Shown: positions 1-9,782, numbered from the stretch's first letter. The stretch: DNA of 61,904 nucleotides from a virus (IMGVR_UViG_3300042556_002563:1-61904), one strand, 5' to 3'. The notes: generated from the letters alone by a model not told the origin. A program made the numbers and translations.

Positions 1-101
1 CCGTCAATGTAGACAACGCACGGCATCACATTGTGAATGTCGTAACCGCGCTCTTCACAGCGCTCGACAAGGTGGGAAAACAAACAACGTACAATACTCA
101 T
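1..101 (-). CDS. small conserved-looking protein, partial (runs off the left edge)
   Basis: The first 33 codons of a minus-strand gene begin with ATG at 101-99. The start overlaps the TGA stop of the cysteine-rich gene (98-100) as ATGA, a usual coupled start in this genome. The visible residues include ERCEERGYDIHNVMPCVVYID. I associate the pattern 'C..RGY....V..CVV..DG' with short uncharacterised proteins of phages and environmental bacteria, but that link is from memory. The 3' end is outside the window. Function unknown. Confidence 0.6.
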   Translation of the reverse strand, partial: MSIVRCLFSHLVERCEERGYDIHNVMPCVVYID

Positions 102-3100
102 GGTAGTGGATTTGCCGTAAATGGCTGTGGGCAGCCGGTCATATTGTCATCGAACACTCTGCCGTCCGCGAGATTACCGCCGGGAAGTGCGCACGCCTTT
201 TGCCACGGATGCGTGATGTTGTCGTCAAGGCCGTAAGATCGTGTTACAGAAACAAGCCGGCAGCACTTTGCGGGAATCAAAAATCCGTTATTTCCGATTG
301 TATCTTGCAGTCCCGCGCCGTCATCAGCCCAGTCGACCGACTCTTTAGCGAAAGATATTGAATTGAACGCGTCCTGTATTGTAGTTTGAATGTTTTGGCC
401 GCTGGTCGGCGGCGGTACTATTGTTTGCGGACATGTGCAAATATCAGTTCGTGCTTGCGAGTACCACTGATAAATGTATCGCGCGCTGCCGGCTTCCGCG
501 TAGCCGCATGTCTCCGCCATTGGCGGAACTGCAACGCCGTTGCGCTGATCCGCTAGGATATCGTCAAGATGGCGACAACGCAGAAACGCCGAACATTTGT
601 TTTGTGGCCCGCAAAAGCTGTAGCGGCCGCCATATTTCCACCCGGTGCCAAACCCAAGCGGCGTTAAATCAACGTTCGGCTGCCCATCAAAATCACAGGG
701 GAAATTAATCGCAGCGCAGTCGCACGTCTCGATAATTAGGACTTCCGTACGACAACGCGTTTCAAATCTTTTCGATTCCTCATAGATACACGCGGGCACC
801 GGCAGCATGGTCATAATTTTGTCGGAAATGTCTACGAGTTTTTTTCCGCGACAAACATAAAAAGACACACGCGAATGCCCTGAAAATTTATAGGTGTCGT
901 AGCCAACTGGCGCTTCTTCCGCGCTGTTCGCCCAGTTGTACGCGCCAGAGCGGTGCGTTCTGAATACATAGATATTTTCGTTTTGAATTAGGTCTGGATA
1001 GCACTCGTTCCAGCTAAACGTCGGTACTTTTCTGGCAGGATCTGGCGCACACGGAGTTTCGTACGTCGGAGTATAATCCCAGCGATTGACGCTGCCGTTG
1101 CCCGGGCCAATGCCACTGTTAGGAATGTTAAATAAAAATTCCCCGCCCGGAAATGACAAATTGCCGGGCCCGCCGATTGCAGCGAGCCGCGAGAAACACC
1201 GGTCCTGCAAGACCGATTGGCCGGACGGCGGCTGGTTGTAATAGATCGAATAGGTGTTGTTTATCAAGTTTGCGGCTTCATTGGGCGAGCCGCACTGACA
1301 CGGCGCAAATACGTCGTCGTCACAGCACGGGACAAATACTTTTGGATTGTCTTGCGGACAATTGGGTGTTTCCGCGCAGTTTTCATTGCCAGCGCCGCAA
1401 CAGGCGACGCGCATACTGCACTCTGGCACAGCGCCGGGAGCAATTGAGTGCGCGCCAGTGTTTGGATCAACTACAGCGTCGTAGCACAGCCCCTCGCACT
1501 TCGTGCAGGGATCGCTCACGTCGACAGTCGCGCAGCCAAAAACACCGGGACACACTTCTTTGCAGCATTTTTTAGCCCGGCAGATAACAGTGGCGCACGT
1601 GTCCCACGGTTTCCACTCCAGCGTCTCGTTTGCGGCTAAAGTCGCCAGCGCAACAAGATACTGCGCATATGTACTGATTCCGGGCTGGCAAACGCTCGCC
1701 ACGATAGTTGTGCCATCAGTCCCGAGCGTGGTCTTACAGGCGACGCCGCATTTGATCGCGTTTTCGGGACATGTCGGCGCCCACCGTTTGCCGGGGCTGC
1801 ATTCATTTTGGCATACGTTAATTCCGCCCTGTATGCAGCAGGCTGCTTTTGTGGCGCAGGTCGCGGGCTGCGTCAGATCTTCGTTTCCGGCGGCATCGAC
1901 TGTGTAACAGCGCCCGTTACAGGGCTGTAGACATTGTGCCGGGGGTACAACATCAAGACACTTGATTGAGCCGTCGGGGCACGAGCCGCAACAACGCTCT
2001 ACAGTGCAGTCGCGGGCCGTGCCGAACGGAATCCATATGGCCGTATTACCGAGACCGCCGCCCGCGGTATTTAACGCTTCGCACGCTGCGCGGCCAATGT
2101 TTTCTTGTGGCGGGCCGGGCACAGGGCCGGCGCCAATGTTGTTAGTGATGCAGCACACGCCGCACTGCTCTGGATCAATACACGCTTGGGACCATGCGTG
2201 CGTTGACGCTGTGCCGCAGCCATCGCCGCACCGAATGTTGTTCGGTCCGCAGCAATCCGACTTTGTTTTGCACGTTTTTGATTCATACGGTCTGGCAACA
2301 GTGCTGAACTCTGTGCAAATGCCTTTGCAGTTTGTTTGATTTGGCGCTACTGGTTTACAAGCGGCATGCGAGTATATTTGTTCAACGGGCTGGCCGTTTA
2401 TGTTAATTATTTTTTTGCATCTGGCCTCAACGCACGCTTGTTTTGTGTCGCCGCATACCGCACACGTAGCAAACTCGTGCCACACGCCATAATTTGCGGC
2501 CGTGCAATCTGCTCGATTATTTTTCGTGTCGTCACAGCTAAAGCTAATCGCGCCGCCGGGACCAACGTTTCTTTTACAGCAGACTCCGCATAAGTCTGGA
2601 TCTGCGCAATAGTGATCGGGTATGTCCTGCCAATGATATGTCGGTACAGTCGGGCTGGAGTCAGGACAGAAACCCGGCACTGGAATGCACTGTTCGTTTG
2701 ACGGCCCGCAGCAGTCGAATTTTGTCGCGCAAAACGAGTCAGATATTTGATCCCCTGTGGCGTCAATAGCGTAACATTCGTCGCGGCAAAAATCTGGGCA
2801 AACGCCGTTTTGTTTATCTACAGCAATACAGATTGTTTGGCCGGGGCACTCTACATCGTTGCAGCACGCCCGCGGAATACAGACTGCCGAAGCGCACGTT
2901 TCAAACGCTTTCCAGCTGGCGTTTGGGCGCGCAATACACTCTTCGTAGGTTATATTGTCAAGACACTCGGAGCTAACAGCGACGTTGGCGGCGTTTAACG
3001 TAAGCTGACAACACACGCCGCATTTAAATCCGTTTTCAAAACAGCCGCTCCACTCAAATGCTGGGCCCGGGCCCGGCGCCGGACAACCGCGGCACAGCGC

Positions 3101-5011
3101 GCCATCTACGCCACAACAGTCTTGTTTGGTTTTGCACAGTTTTTCGCCGGTCGTTTTATTGGCGCAGCGACCCTTACACGGATCGCATTCCGCTTCGATA
3201 TTTATATCAATACAGCCGACATCTTGCGGACAAGTTTCGCCGCAACATTTTTTTGTCCGACAATTAAACCCCTCACACGACAGCGCGAAAGCGTGCCAGT
3301 CATAAACAGCTCTAAACGTCGGGCTAAGAAAATCTGCTTCGGCTTCAGTTAAAACGCACGTTTGCCGCGTAACGTTGTTGTCAAAACATTGATGCGAAAA
3401 GTAAGACTCGGATCCGTTCGTTTGATTTATGCTGAATAACGTGCGGCAGCAAACGCCACATTCGTACGGATTTGCGCAACCGACTGCCCAGCGATGCGTA
3501 GGCAGAAGCCCGCAACCACTAGTGCAGTTGATGTCGTCCGGGCCGCAGCATGTGAAACGAGTAGCGCAAAATTCATTGCCGGTTGCTATCTCGGTACACG
3601 TGCCGTTACAGACATCGCAATCTTCAGGCGCAACGTTTACGCAAGTTGTGCTTGTGGCGCCGCTGGAACACACAACTTCGCGACAACACGGGACTGACTT
3701 ACAGGCAGCACACGTACCAAATGGCGTCCAAAACCCATATGCGCGATTTACACCGCTGGGTAACGTTATAAAACGCTCGCATACGGCTTTTGTTTCCGTA
3801 GTTCTATCGCAGACGATGTCGAGGTAGTTATTAATCGGGCTGTTTGGCGCGCCGGTTGTATCGTCCCAAATATACCGACAGCATATTCCGCACTTGTCGC
3901 CGTCTGATGCGCAGACGGGTTCCCACCTGTATCTTGCTGTCTGCTCGCCACACTGCGGCGTGCATTTTTCATTACCGTCGCCGCAGCAACCCTGTTTTGT
4001 TTTGCACTCAGAAACAGGGCAGAGCGTGGTGCTGGTTTCGCGCTTGACGTCGGTACAGCGGCCAAGACATGGGTCGCACGTTCTTTCCGAAGTAGGCGCG
4101 CACTCAATTTCTTTTTTGTCGCCGTACGTTCTGTTTTGGCAGCACGACGGGTTGCAGATATTTAGATTATCAGTCCCGGGGTGCCAAACACCCACGGGCA
4201 GCGGCGCAGGGTTGGGGAAAAACACTACCGTCAGCGCTTCGCACTCTTCTTTTGTTAAAGCGCGGGTGCCGGTTTTACTTAATGATTGCCGAAATGTCGG
4301 ACTTGCCGGGTCAGAATCATAATTATGAACGCAGCACACTGCACAATTTGTACACGGCATGGAGTCCCATTGGTTCGCCGGCGGAATGTCTGCTCTAGCC
4401 GAACCGGGGCCCGTTGGGTTTTCAACACACGTATAGGCGCAAGTAGTGTTATCTTCGGCGCAGCACTGCGTTTTTGTTGCGCAGATCATCGTCCGATCAT
4501 CAAAAATCTCATTGCCGGCGGCGTCGTACGTTCTGATAACACAGCGGCCTCTGCACTTGTCGTCATCTGTCGGTTGATGCGTCGGATAACACCGCACCTG
4601 TTCGCAGTCTGGTACTTGCTTGCACACGCATTCGTCGCCGCAGCAACACTGCTCGGGTTCCGCGTTCGGTGATCGACTGAGCCGTACTTTATTGTTCGAG
4701 TCGACGTTTCTTACAAGCCGGCCGTTTGACACAACGAGCGCAAGCGGTGGCGGATTGCAGTCGCGGCAGCATTCTTGAATTTCACCATACGGTACGTTTA
4801 CCGCAGCGCCTACGGCTGTGTAATACGTTACCGTACCGGTGCATTCGCCCGCCGTGATTGTTTCATCCTGCCCGCCCTGATTATCACCAATCGGTGTGCA
4901 CGTTCTTGTACCGACAATTGGTCCGCCATGTTCATCGTACCTAAAAACGCAGCACACCTTCGGCTGATCAGGCAGCACGAGCTGGGGCGGAATTTGACTG
5001 CAGCTAACCAT
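98..5011 (-). CDS. giant cysteine-rich repeat protein (1637 aa), probable virion or extracellular protein
   Basis: I do not recognise a named family. Residues about 30-1260 consist of roughly eight diverged repeats. Each carries a TK..CCG marker (near residues 180, 342, 487, 632, 765, 917, 1055 and 1203), a Trp-containing segment (RWEPVC, HRWAVGC, HAWSQAC, KRWAPTC), a CGVCC pair and a W..F..C segment (FWTPFGTC, VWHEFATC). The repeat starting near residue 342 has about 20 cysteines in roughly 145 residues. Residues about 1290-1637 form a different, less cysteine-rich C-terminal domain with aromatic, beta-type sequence. No signal peptide or membrane segment is seen at the N-terminus. The gene lies just downstream of the fibre cassette and cytidine deaminase, so a virion appendage or secreted product is my inference. 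The cysteines could form disulfides once outside the cell, or bind metal inside it. The reading frame is intact across 4.9 kb, which argues for function. Confidence 0.9.
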   Translation of the reverse strand: MVSCSQIPPQLVLPDQPKVCCVFRYDEHGGPIVGTRTCTPIGDNQGGQDETITAGECTGTVTYYTAVGAAVNVPYGEIQECCRDCNPPPLALVVSNGRLVRNVDSNNKVRLSRSPNAEPEQCCCGDECVCKQVPDCEQVRCYPTHQPTDDDKCRGRCVIRTYDAAGNEIFDDRTMICATKTQCCAEDNTTCAYTCVENPTGPGSARADIPPANQWDSMPCTNCAVCCVHNYDSDPASPTFRQSLSKTGTRALTKEECEALTVVFFPNPAPLPVGVWHPGTDNLNICNPSCCQNRTYGDKKEIECAPTSERTCDPCLGRCTDVKRETSTTLCPVSECKTKQGCCGDGNEKCTPQCGEQTARYRWEPVCASDGDKCGICCRYIWDDTTGAPNSPINNYLDIVCDRTTETKAVCERFITLPSGVNRAYGFWTPFGTCAACKSVPCCREVVCSSGATSTTCVNVAPEDCDVCNGTCTEIATGNEFCATRFTCCGPDDINCTSGCGLLPTHRWAVGCANPYECGVCCRTLFSINQTNGSESYFSHQCFDNNVTRQTCVLTEAEADFLSPTFRAVYDWHAFALSCEGFNCRTKKCCGETCPQDVGCIDINIEAECDPCKGRCANKTTGEKLCKTKQDCCGVDGALCRGCPAPGPGPAFEWSGCFENGFKCGVCCQLTLNAANVAVSSECLDNITYEECIARPNASWKAFETCASAVCIPRACCNDVECPGQTICIAVDKQNGVCPDFCRDECYAIDATGDQISDSFCATKFDCCGPSNEQCIPVPGFCPDSSPTVPTYHWQDIPDHYCADPDLCGVCCKRNVGPGGAISFSCDDTKNNRADCTAANYGVWHEFATCAVCGDTKQACVEARCKKIININGQPVEQIYSHAACKPVAPNQTNCKGICTEFSTVARPYESKTCKTKSDCCGPNNIRCGDGCGTASTHAWSQACIDPEQCGVCCITNNIGAGPVPGPPQENIGRAACEALNTAGGGLGNTAIWIPFGTARDCTVERCCGSCPDGSIKCLDVVPPAQCLQPCNGRCYTVDAAGNEDLTQPATCATKAACCIQGGINVCQNECSPGKRWAPTCPENAIKCGVACKTTLGTDGTTIVASVCQPGISTYAQYLVALATLAANETLEWKPWDTCATVICRAKKCCKEVCPGVFGCATVDVSDPCTKCEGLCYDAVVDPNTGAHSIAPGAVPECSMRVACCGAGNENCAETPNCPQDNPKVFVPCCDDDVFAPCQCGSPNEAANLINNTYSIYYNQPPSGQSVLQDRCFSRLAAIGGPGNLSFPGGEFLFNIPNSGIGPGNGSVNRWDYTPTYETPCAPDPARKVPTFSWNECYPDLIQNENIYVFRTHRSGAYNWANSAEEAPVGYDTYKFSGHSRVSFYVCRGKKLVDISDKIMTMLPVPACIYEESKRFETRCRTEVLIIETCDCAAINFPCDFDGQPNVDLTPLGFGTGWKYGGRYSFCGPQNKCSAFLRCRHLDDILADQRNGVAVPPMAETCGYAEAGSARYIYQWYSQARTDICTCPQTIVPPPTSGQNIQTTIQDAFNSISFAKESVDWADDGAGLQDTIGNNGFLIPAKCCRLVSVTRSYGLDDNITHPWQKACALPGGNLADGRVFDDNMTGCPQPFTANPLP
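1230..4920 (-). repeat. about eight diverged ~145-codon cysteine-rich repeats inside one gene
   Basis: The TK..CCG markers fall about 133-162 codons apart along the gene. Between markers the order is always CCG, then C...CG, a Trp segment, CGVCC, a W..F..C segment, paired CC, and C..C.G.C before the next marker. The DNA repeats are too diverged to look like recent tandem duplication, and the protein pattern is conserved mainly at Cys, Trp and Gly. The last unit (KVFVPCC region) is shortened. Confidence 0.75.
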
Positions 5012-5019
5012 ATCAGCAC

Positions 5020-5412
5020 CTAGAACGGGCGCGGCAGCAGTTCTTGTAGTTTAAACGCGCCAACACCGTCGACAATAATATCAGAATCGCCAGTGCTGAA
5101 TTCTTGCATAAACTGCAGGCACGCGCCACACGGCATAAAGCTTTTTACGGGCATGTCGTGCGCATCAACTACGGCTATTGCTATTTTTACAAGCTGCCGG
5201 CAATTTTCGCTAGCAGCTTTACAAATAGCTACTCTTTCGGCGCAGATAGTTAAGCCAAAAGACGCGTTTTCGACGTTACAGCCTGTATAAATCTCGGCTG
5301 ATTCTGCAAAAAGCGCCGCGGCCCCAACCCGGAATTTAGAGTACGGCGAATAGGCCGCGAGAGCTGCTTTACGCGCTACGTCGACGAGAATGTCAGCGGC
5401 AATGTCGCGCAT
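5020..5412 (-). CDS. cdd: cytidine deaminase
   Basis: This enzyme hydrolyses cytidine or deoxycytidine to uridine or deoxyuridine in the salvage pathway. The 130-residue length fits the homotetrameric, zinc-dependent Cdd class. Visible motifs are the substrate-binding CNVENASFG (45-53), the catalytic CAE (C57, E59) and the zinc ligands in PCGAC (C95, C98). All catalytic residues are present. ATG at 5412 follows the stop of the preceding gene by 6 nt. It sits at the end of the fibre cassette, away from thymidylate kinase, the only other nucleotide gene in the window. The likely role is feeding deoxyuridine toward dTMP synthesis. Family assignment is secure; the exact substrate (C, dC or dCMP) is inferred. 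Confidence 0.93.
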   Translation of the reverse strand: MRDIAADILVDVARKAALAAYSPYSKFRVGAAALFAESAEIYTGCNVENASFGLTICAERVAICKAASENCRQLVKIAIAVVDAHDMPVKSFMPCGACLQFMQEFSTGDSDIIVDGVGAFKLQELLPRPF

Positions 5413-5418
5413 AATACA

Positions 5419-5694
5419 TTACAAATTCTCTGGCGCTCCCAGCGGCATAAAGGCGCCTTCCGGGGCGTTAATATCTTCCCGGAAAACATACCCAATACCA
5501 GCGTAATTTACACGGTAAGGAGTGCCGCCATGCCTGTGCGCACCGTTCTGGGTGTTATAGCTCGTACGACGGCATTTCTGCCCGCGGAACTCGCCGTAGT
5601 GTTGTTCCCAGTCAATGCCGCCTTCGCCCTCGTCCTTGCCGACGATGACTTCTGTGACAATGTTGTTCTCGTCCAAAAATGCGTAGTGCGCCAT
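5419..5694 (-). CDS. small tail-associated protein of the MAHFA..DENN type (91 aa)
   Basis: The N-terminus MAHYAFLDENNIVTEVIVG closely matches that of the gene at 13139-13501 (MAHFAQLDENNIVTQVIVV), so the two are paralogs. Both also share a central Tyr/Gly-rich section ending in GIGYVF or GVGFVY. Small proteins with this opening are common next to fibre genes in marine and freshwater phages, and their function is unknown to me. I place the start at ATG 5694, behind a good ribosome site (TTGGAGCTAACC). The longer open frame upstream overlaps the glycine-rich gene and is not needed. It is likely a minor structural or fibre-assembly protein. Confidence 0.8.
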   Translation of the reverse strand: MAHYAFLDENNIVTEVIVGKDEGEGGIDWEQHYGEFRGQKCRRTSYNTQNGAHRHGGTPYRVNYAGIGYVFREDINAPEGAFMPLGAPENL

Positions 5695-5696
5695 GG

Positions 5697-6578
5697 TTAG
5701 CTCCAAGTAACGGTGCCGGTGCCTGCGGTGATGGTCAGCACCGCGTCTGTGCCAACTGTGGTGCGCGTGGCAGTCAATCCAGCTGAGAGCTTGGCGACTG
5801 CCTGCGAGGCGTTCCATCGCAGGATGACTATGCCCGAGCCTCCGTTGCCACCTGTGCTGCTCGCCGTGCCGTTGCTCGCGCCGCCACCGCCACCGCCGCC
5901 AGTGCCTGCTGTACCTGCTGTGCCTGCTGTCGCAACAGCGGACGACCCTGCGCCGCCGCCGGTTAGCCCGCCAGAGCCAGCCGTTGACGTGCCGACATAC
6001 GCCCCGCCGCCTCCGCCGCCACCGTAGAAAATAGTCACGCCCGTGATTGCGGACGCTCTGCCGATTCCGCCGTTGCCAGCCACCGACGCTGTGGCGTCTG
6101 AACCAGCGGCACCGGCACCGCCGCCGCCACCGGGAGACGTTGCGTTGTTAACGCCCTGACCTCCGGTGTTGCCTTGGAGCGATATGAGGGATGCCATACG
6201 AGTCAGAAACGCATTACCGGCACCAGAGGCACCTGTGGCCCCGATGCTGCCTCCAGTATTGCTCGCGCTGCCGCCGAGCGCGACGATTGAGCCGAACACA
6301 GATATGACTCCGTTTGTCGATGACGAACCCCCTGCGCCACCAGCACCGATCTGTACAGAATAGTTCGTCCCAAGCGTGACACCGATGTTTTGCTCAACGA
6401 CGCCCCCGCCTCCACCACCGCCGGGGGCGCGGTCATTGCGGAGGCCAGCCGCCCCACCACCACCGGCAATAATCAATGCTTGCACTGCGAGCAACTTCCG
6501 CGCGTCTGCCACGCCGCTAAACGGCCCTTGCACGGGCGTGACAATCTGCCCGCCTAATCCATAGATGCCGGGGTTCAT
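5697..6578 (-). CDS. glycine-rich tail fibre tip / adhesin (293 aa)
   Basis: Residues about 35-245 are very rich in Gly with Ala and Ser, in runs such as GGGGGGG, spaced by short hydrophobic segments (LIIAGGGG, VSVFGSIVALGG). This resembles the polyglycine-rich distal adhesins of T-even-like phages, where glycine helices present variable recognition loops. The end contains IVILRWN, which also closes the glycine-rich region of the 863-residue fibre (VVIIKSQ) at 13504-16095. A short C-terminal beta-rich segment follows. The start ATG overlaps the upstream stop as TAATG at 6578, so translation is probably coupled. Role inferred: receptor contact or fibre tip. Confidence 0.8.
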   Translation of the reverse strand: MNPGIYGLGGQIVTPVQGPFSGVADARKLLAVQALIIAGGGGAAGLRNDRAPGGGGGGGVVEQNIGVTLGTNYSVQIGAGGAGGSSSTNGVISVFGSIVALGGSASNTGGSIGATGASGAGNAFLTRMASLISLQGNTGGQGVNNATSPGGGGGAGAAGSDATASVAGNGGIGRASAITGVTIFYGGGGGGGAYVGTSTAGSGGLTGGGAGSSAVATAGTAGTAGTGGGGGGGASNGTASSTGGNGGSGIVILRWNASQAVAKLSAGLTATRTTVGTDAVLTITAGTGTVTWS

Positions 6579-6961
6579 TACAGGTCAGCCCCCAAGGCAG
6601 TCACATGCGTGGCCTGCGAGACTGACGTTGTGACTCGCACCGACCAAGCGGCAGACGGCAGAATCAGGTTGTTGTAGGTGTTTGATACGCGAGTCTGCTG
6701 CACAGTCGCCGAGCCAGTTGCGGCAGCCACGGTGATCTCATCAAAGTGCCAGTGCGTGCTGCCGTCATAAAGAAAAATACGCACAATAGCCGCAGCACTT
6801 GTTGCGGCGCACTTTACGACGATTTCAGCAATACGTGTGCCAGTAGCGGCGCCAGTGATTAAAGTGCCCGCGCTAGTTGGCGCCGTATAGCTACCGTCAG
6901 CTGTAGCAATAGAAACAGCGCCAATTCTGGGGGTTACTGCAAATTGCGGGGCTGTTGCCAT
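6578..6961 (-). CDS. small beta-rich virion protein (127 aa)
   Basis: The sequence is Ala/Thr/Ser-rich with alternating hydrophobic residues, as in a beta-sandwich: GSYTAPTSAGTLITGA, then IAEIVVKC and IVRIFLYDGS. The paralog-like gene at 8521-8892 shares the layout (start, TLL.GA-like segment, variable strand, VRLYN), with weak identity. I associate this fold pattern with small phage decoration or appendage proteins, but cannot name the family. ATG at 6961 follows AAGGAACAATC, a good ribosome site. It lies inside the fibre cassette and is translationally coupled to the glycine-rich gene downstream. Confidence 0.8.
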   Translation of the reverse strand: MATAPQFAVTPRIGAVSIATADGSYTAPTSAGTLITGAATGTRIAEIVVKCAATSAAAIVRIFLYDGSTHWHFDEITVAAATGSATVQQTRVSNTYNNLILPSAAWSVRVTTSVSQATHVTALGADL

Positions 6962-6970
6962 GATTGTTCC

Positions 6971-7261
6971 TTAACGAAAATTGGCCCAGAGATAAAGATT
7001 CATAGCAGCTTGTGCGTTGCCAGATAACCGCGCGTCAGCCACAGTGCCGCTAATGATATCTTCTCCCGCATGAGTATGCGAGCTAGCTGCGGCTCCAATA
7101 TCGCTGGCTGTAAGCGCGTCTACACCGCCAGTAGCGTGCGTCGAGGCGTGCGCCGCTACGCCGCTGGAAAAATCCCACGTTGTACCAGACCATGTATACA
7201 CACGCCCGTTTTGAGTGCTTTGCTGCCCTGTCGTTGGGCTGGACGGGAATGAAAGTGGCAT
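6971..7261 (-). CDS. short fibre module with 'MPLSFP' head (96 aa)
   Basis: The head MPLSFPSSPTTGQQSTQNGR is one of four copies of a module shared with the genes at 10216-10398, 10404-11591 and 12240-13127 (pattern P.SP..GQT.T.NGR.W.W.G..W). The rest, HATGGVDALTASDIGA and SHTHAGEDIISGTV, is typical of phage fibre shaft sequence (GGxDALT, ADIGA). The gene probably encodes a small fibre or a fibre adaptor. A 42-nt spacer with no visible gene separates it from the downstream gene. Confidence 0.78.
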   Translation of the reverse strand: MPLSFPSSPTTGQQSTQNGRVYTWSGTTWDFSSGVAAHASTHATGGVDALTASDIGAAASSHTHAGEDIISGTVADARLSGNAQAAMNLYLWANFR

Positions 7262-7303
7262 AGTTATTTCTCTGTAACTTTAAAACGCATGCAAGTCATA
7301 CCA

Positions 7304-7729
7304 TTAAATTCCAGCCGCTTCAACAAACGCCTGATCGACCTGCGACTCATCTAGGCCGAGCGCGGCCGCAAGCGGCACCAGCATTGGGTGTGACCGCTCC
7401 ACATACGGAGCGTACTCCCACTCCACTCGCGCAGAGTCTCGCTGTAGTTCGTCCGGGATTGCGTCGATAGCAGCATCGACTGCCGCCATCGGCACGCCAT
7501 GACGAATCAGCCAGAGGCGTATCTGGCGTGCTGACACTGTCGCAGGCGTAGGCTCTGGTGGCACGATGTCATCCTCTGGCGTCCGCTCGGTGACGACGAA
7601 TCCTGAAGCAGCGAGGGCTTCTGAATCGTGCGCCCATTGCTCTGGGTTGGTGCGCGTGCTGCCGTCAGGCAGGCGAACACGCCACGGGAGTGGTTCTATG
7701 CGGCCGGTCAAAGTGTTGCGGTAGATCAA
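7304..7729 (-). CDS. tail-fibre-associated protein, possible assembly chaperone (141 aa)
   Basis: The N-terminal half reads like a small fibre-associated protein (RIEPLPWRVRLPDGSTRT, then EALAASGFVVTERTP). The C-terminal half is helical (SARQIRLWLIRHG, DAAIDAIPDELQR, LAAALGLDESQVDQAF). Phage tail-assembly chaperones often show this order, hence the tentative call. The start appears to be TTG at 7729, right after the upstream TGA, with GGGGTGA a few bases upstream as ribosome site. Its position between two adhesin genes supports a fibre role. Confidence 0.7.
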   Translation of the reverse strand: MIYRNTLTGRIEPLPWRVRLPDGSTRTNPEQWAHDSEALAASGFVVTERTPEDDIVPPEPTPATVSARQIRLWLIRHGVPMAAVDAAIDAIPDELQRDSARVEWEYAPYVERSHPMLVPLAAALGLDESQVDQAFVEAAGI

Positions 7730-7732
7730 TCG

Positions 7733-8521
7733 TCACCCCGGAAAAGCGGTTGTTGGTGCTGTAAAGTTTGCGACGTAGCGCGCTGAACCGGAACCTTTTG
7801 TGATGCGCACATCGTCAATGTTTCCATTGACGCTCCACGCCGCGCCATCCTGCGAGGAGCCGCCGATATTCAGCGCACCCTGCGCGTAGTTGGTAGAGTT
7901 GCCGGTGACCGTTGAACCAATCTGAGTGCCATCGACAAATGCCCGAATTGATCCGCCGGACCGCGTGACGGCAAGGTGATACCACACGTTGGCAGACGGT
8001 GCCCACGATGCCGTGAGTTGATTTGACGAGCGATTGCTCAGAACGAGAGTATTGGCAGGTGTGCCAAAAAACGAGCCGGAAGAACCATTGATGTAAAGCG
8101 AGAATCCACCGCTTGCCGCGACATTAATAAACGTATGCTGCACGGTCGGCGCAGATGCAAAACGCACAAACATCTCAACCGTAAAATCGCCGGTGCCCAT
8201 TGACCACGCAGCGTCAGACGCGGCATCAATTCTGTCAGCGTTTCCGTCCAGCAAAAGCGATCCAGAGCCAAATTTTGTCTGTAGCGTGCTTGTCTGAGCG
8301 TTGCCAATGGCCGTAAATGCTTTTGGGGCGCTGCTGCTGTCGTTGAGATTTCCGTCTAGGTGGAGCAGCAAAACCACACTGCTAAAAAGCGAATCCATTC
8401 CGGGCCATGTGCCCGCGCGCCTTGCAGACTCCACTTCGCCCAGTTGCCACACGCCCGGCGCGGCGAGCGTTGTTGGCACAACTCGCTTGCCAATTACTCC
8501 TCCTGTTCTGCTCGCGGGCAT
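7733..8521 (-). CDS. LamG/concanavalin-like adhesin (262 aa)
   Basis: Residues about 50-260 carry the LamG-like jelly-roll pattern: VVLLLHLDGNLNDSS, FGSGSLLLDG, DFTVEMFVRF, WYHLAVTRSGG.IRAFVDGTQIG and a final NIDDVRITKG.ARY. Such domains bind sugars and often form phage receptor-binding heads. Homologous domains occur in the genes at 10404 and 13504. I choose ATG 8521, which overlaps the upstream stop as TAATG; the longer open frame would overlap the neighbour heavily. A basic N-terminal stretch (SRTGGVIGKRVV) may attach the head to the virion. Confidence 0.82.
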   Translation of the reverse strand: MPASRTGGVIGKRVVPTTLAAPGVWQLGEVESARRAGTWPGMDSLFSSVVLLLHLDGNLNDSSSAPKAFTAIGNAQTSTLQTKFGSGSLLLDGNADRIDAASDAAWSMGTGDFTVEMFVRFASAPTVQHTFINVAASGGFSLYINGSSGSFFGTPANTLVLSNRSSNQLTASWAPSANVWYHLAVTRSGGSIRAFVDGTQIGSTVTGNSTNYAQGALNIGGSSQDGAAWSVNGNIDDVRITKGSGSARYVANFTAPTTAFPG

Positions 8522-8892
8522 TACGCGACCTCCTCGTAGGAGCAGAACACGGTGAGGTCGTTTGCTGCCGATGCCTGCACGGTAATGCGACGGTCCTCCT
8601 CCAGCCACAGCGACGAGTCGCGGCCCAAGACAACGATGGCAGCGCCTGCGGGTACGGTCATGGTGCGGGCGATCTGAAACGCTGTGCCTGCACTGGCTGC
8701 GTTGTAAAGTCGCACAGTTGCGTCAACAGTGTTTGTGCCGTTGACGTTGGACAACAGGAGTGCCGTGAGCCGCAGCGCCCGGTTGCTGCTGGCGGCATTG
8801 GTCAACAGCGCGGTTTCGCTTGTGTTGGCGGGCGTGACATACACCGTCCTGCCGGTGATGCTTGTCGGTGCGGCGAGATTGGGTGCGGCCAT
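8521..8892 (-). CDS. small beta-rich virion protein (123 aa)
   Basis: The sequence shows alternating hydrophobic beta segments (RTVYVTPANTSETALLTNA, LRLTALLLSN, ATVRLYNAA, TMTVPAGAAIVVLG, ITVQASAANDLTVFCSYEEV). It resembles small phage proteins found beside fibres and looks distantly related to the 127-residue gene at 6578-6961. Its stop is fused to the ATG of the LamG gene (TAATG), so the two are probably made in step. Function unknown; structural role inferred from context. Confidence 0.78.
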   Translation of the reverse strand: MAAPNLAAPTSITGRTVYVTPANTSETALLTNAASSNRALRLTALLLSNVNGTNTVDATVRLYNAASAGTAFQIARTMTVPAGAAIVVLGRDSSLWLEEDRRITVQASAANDLTVFCSYEEVA

Positions 8893-8898
8893 TATTTG

Positions 8899-9753
<855 letters not shown>

Positions 9754-9782
9754 TACAAACTCGAAAAATCAATTGCCAGTGT

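Noticed and set aside
98-5011. Many plus-strand open frames opposite the cysteine-rich gene
   Set aside because: They are antisense to an intact 1637-codon gene, have low-complexity Arg/Cys-poor composition, and lack ribosome sites; one strand is used throughout the window.
5697-6578. Glycine-rich gene as an animal-type glycine-rich protein or contaminant
   Set aside because: It is flanked by fibre genes and shares its closing segment with the 863-residue phage fibre.
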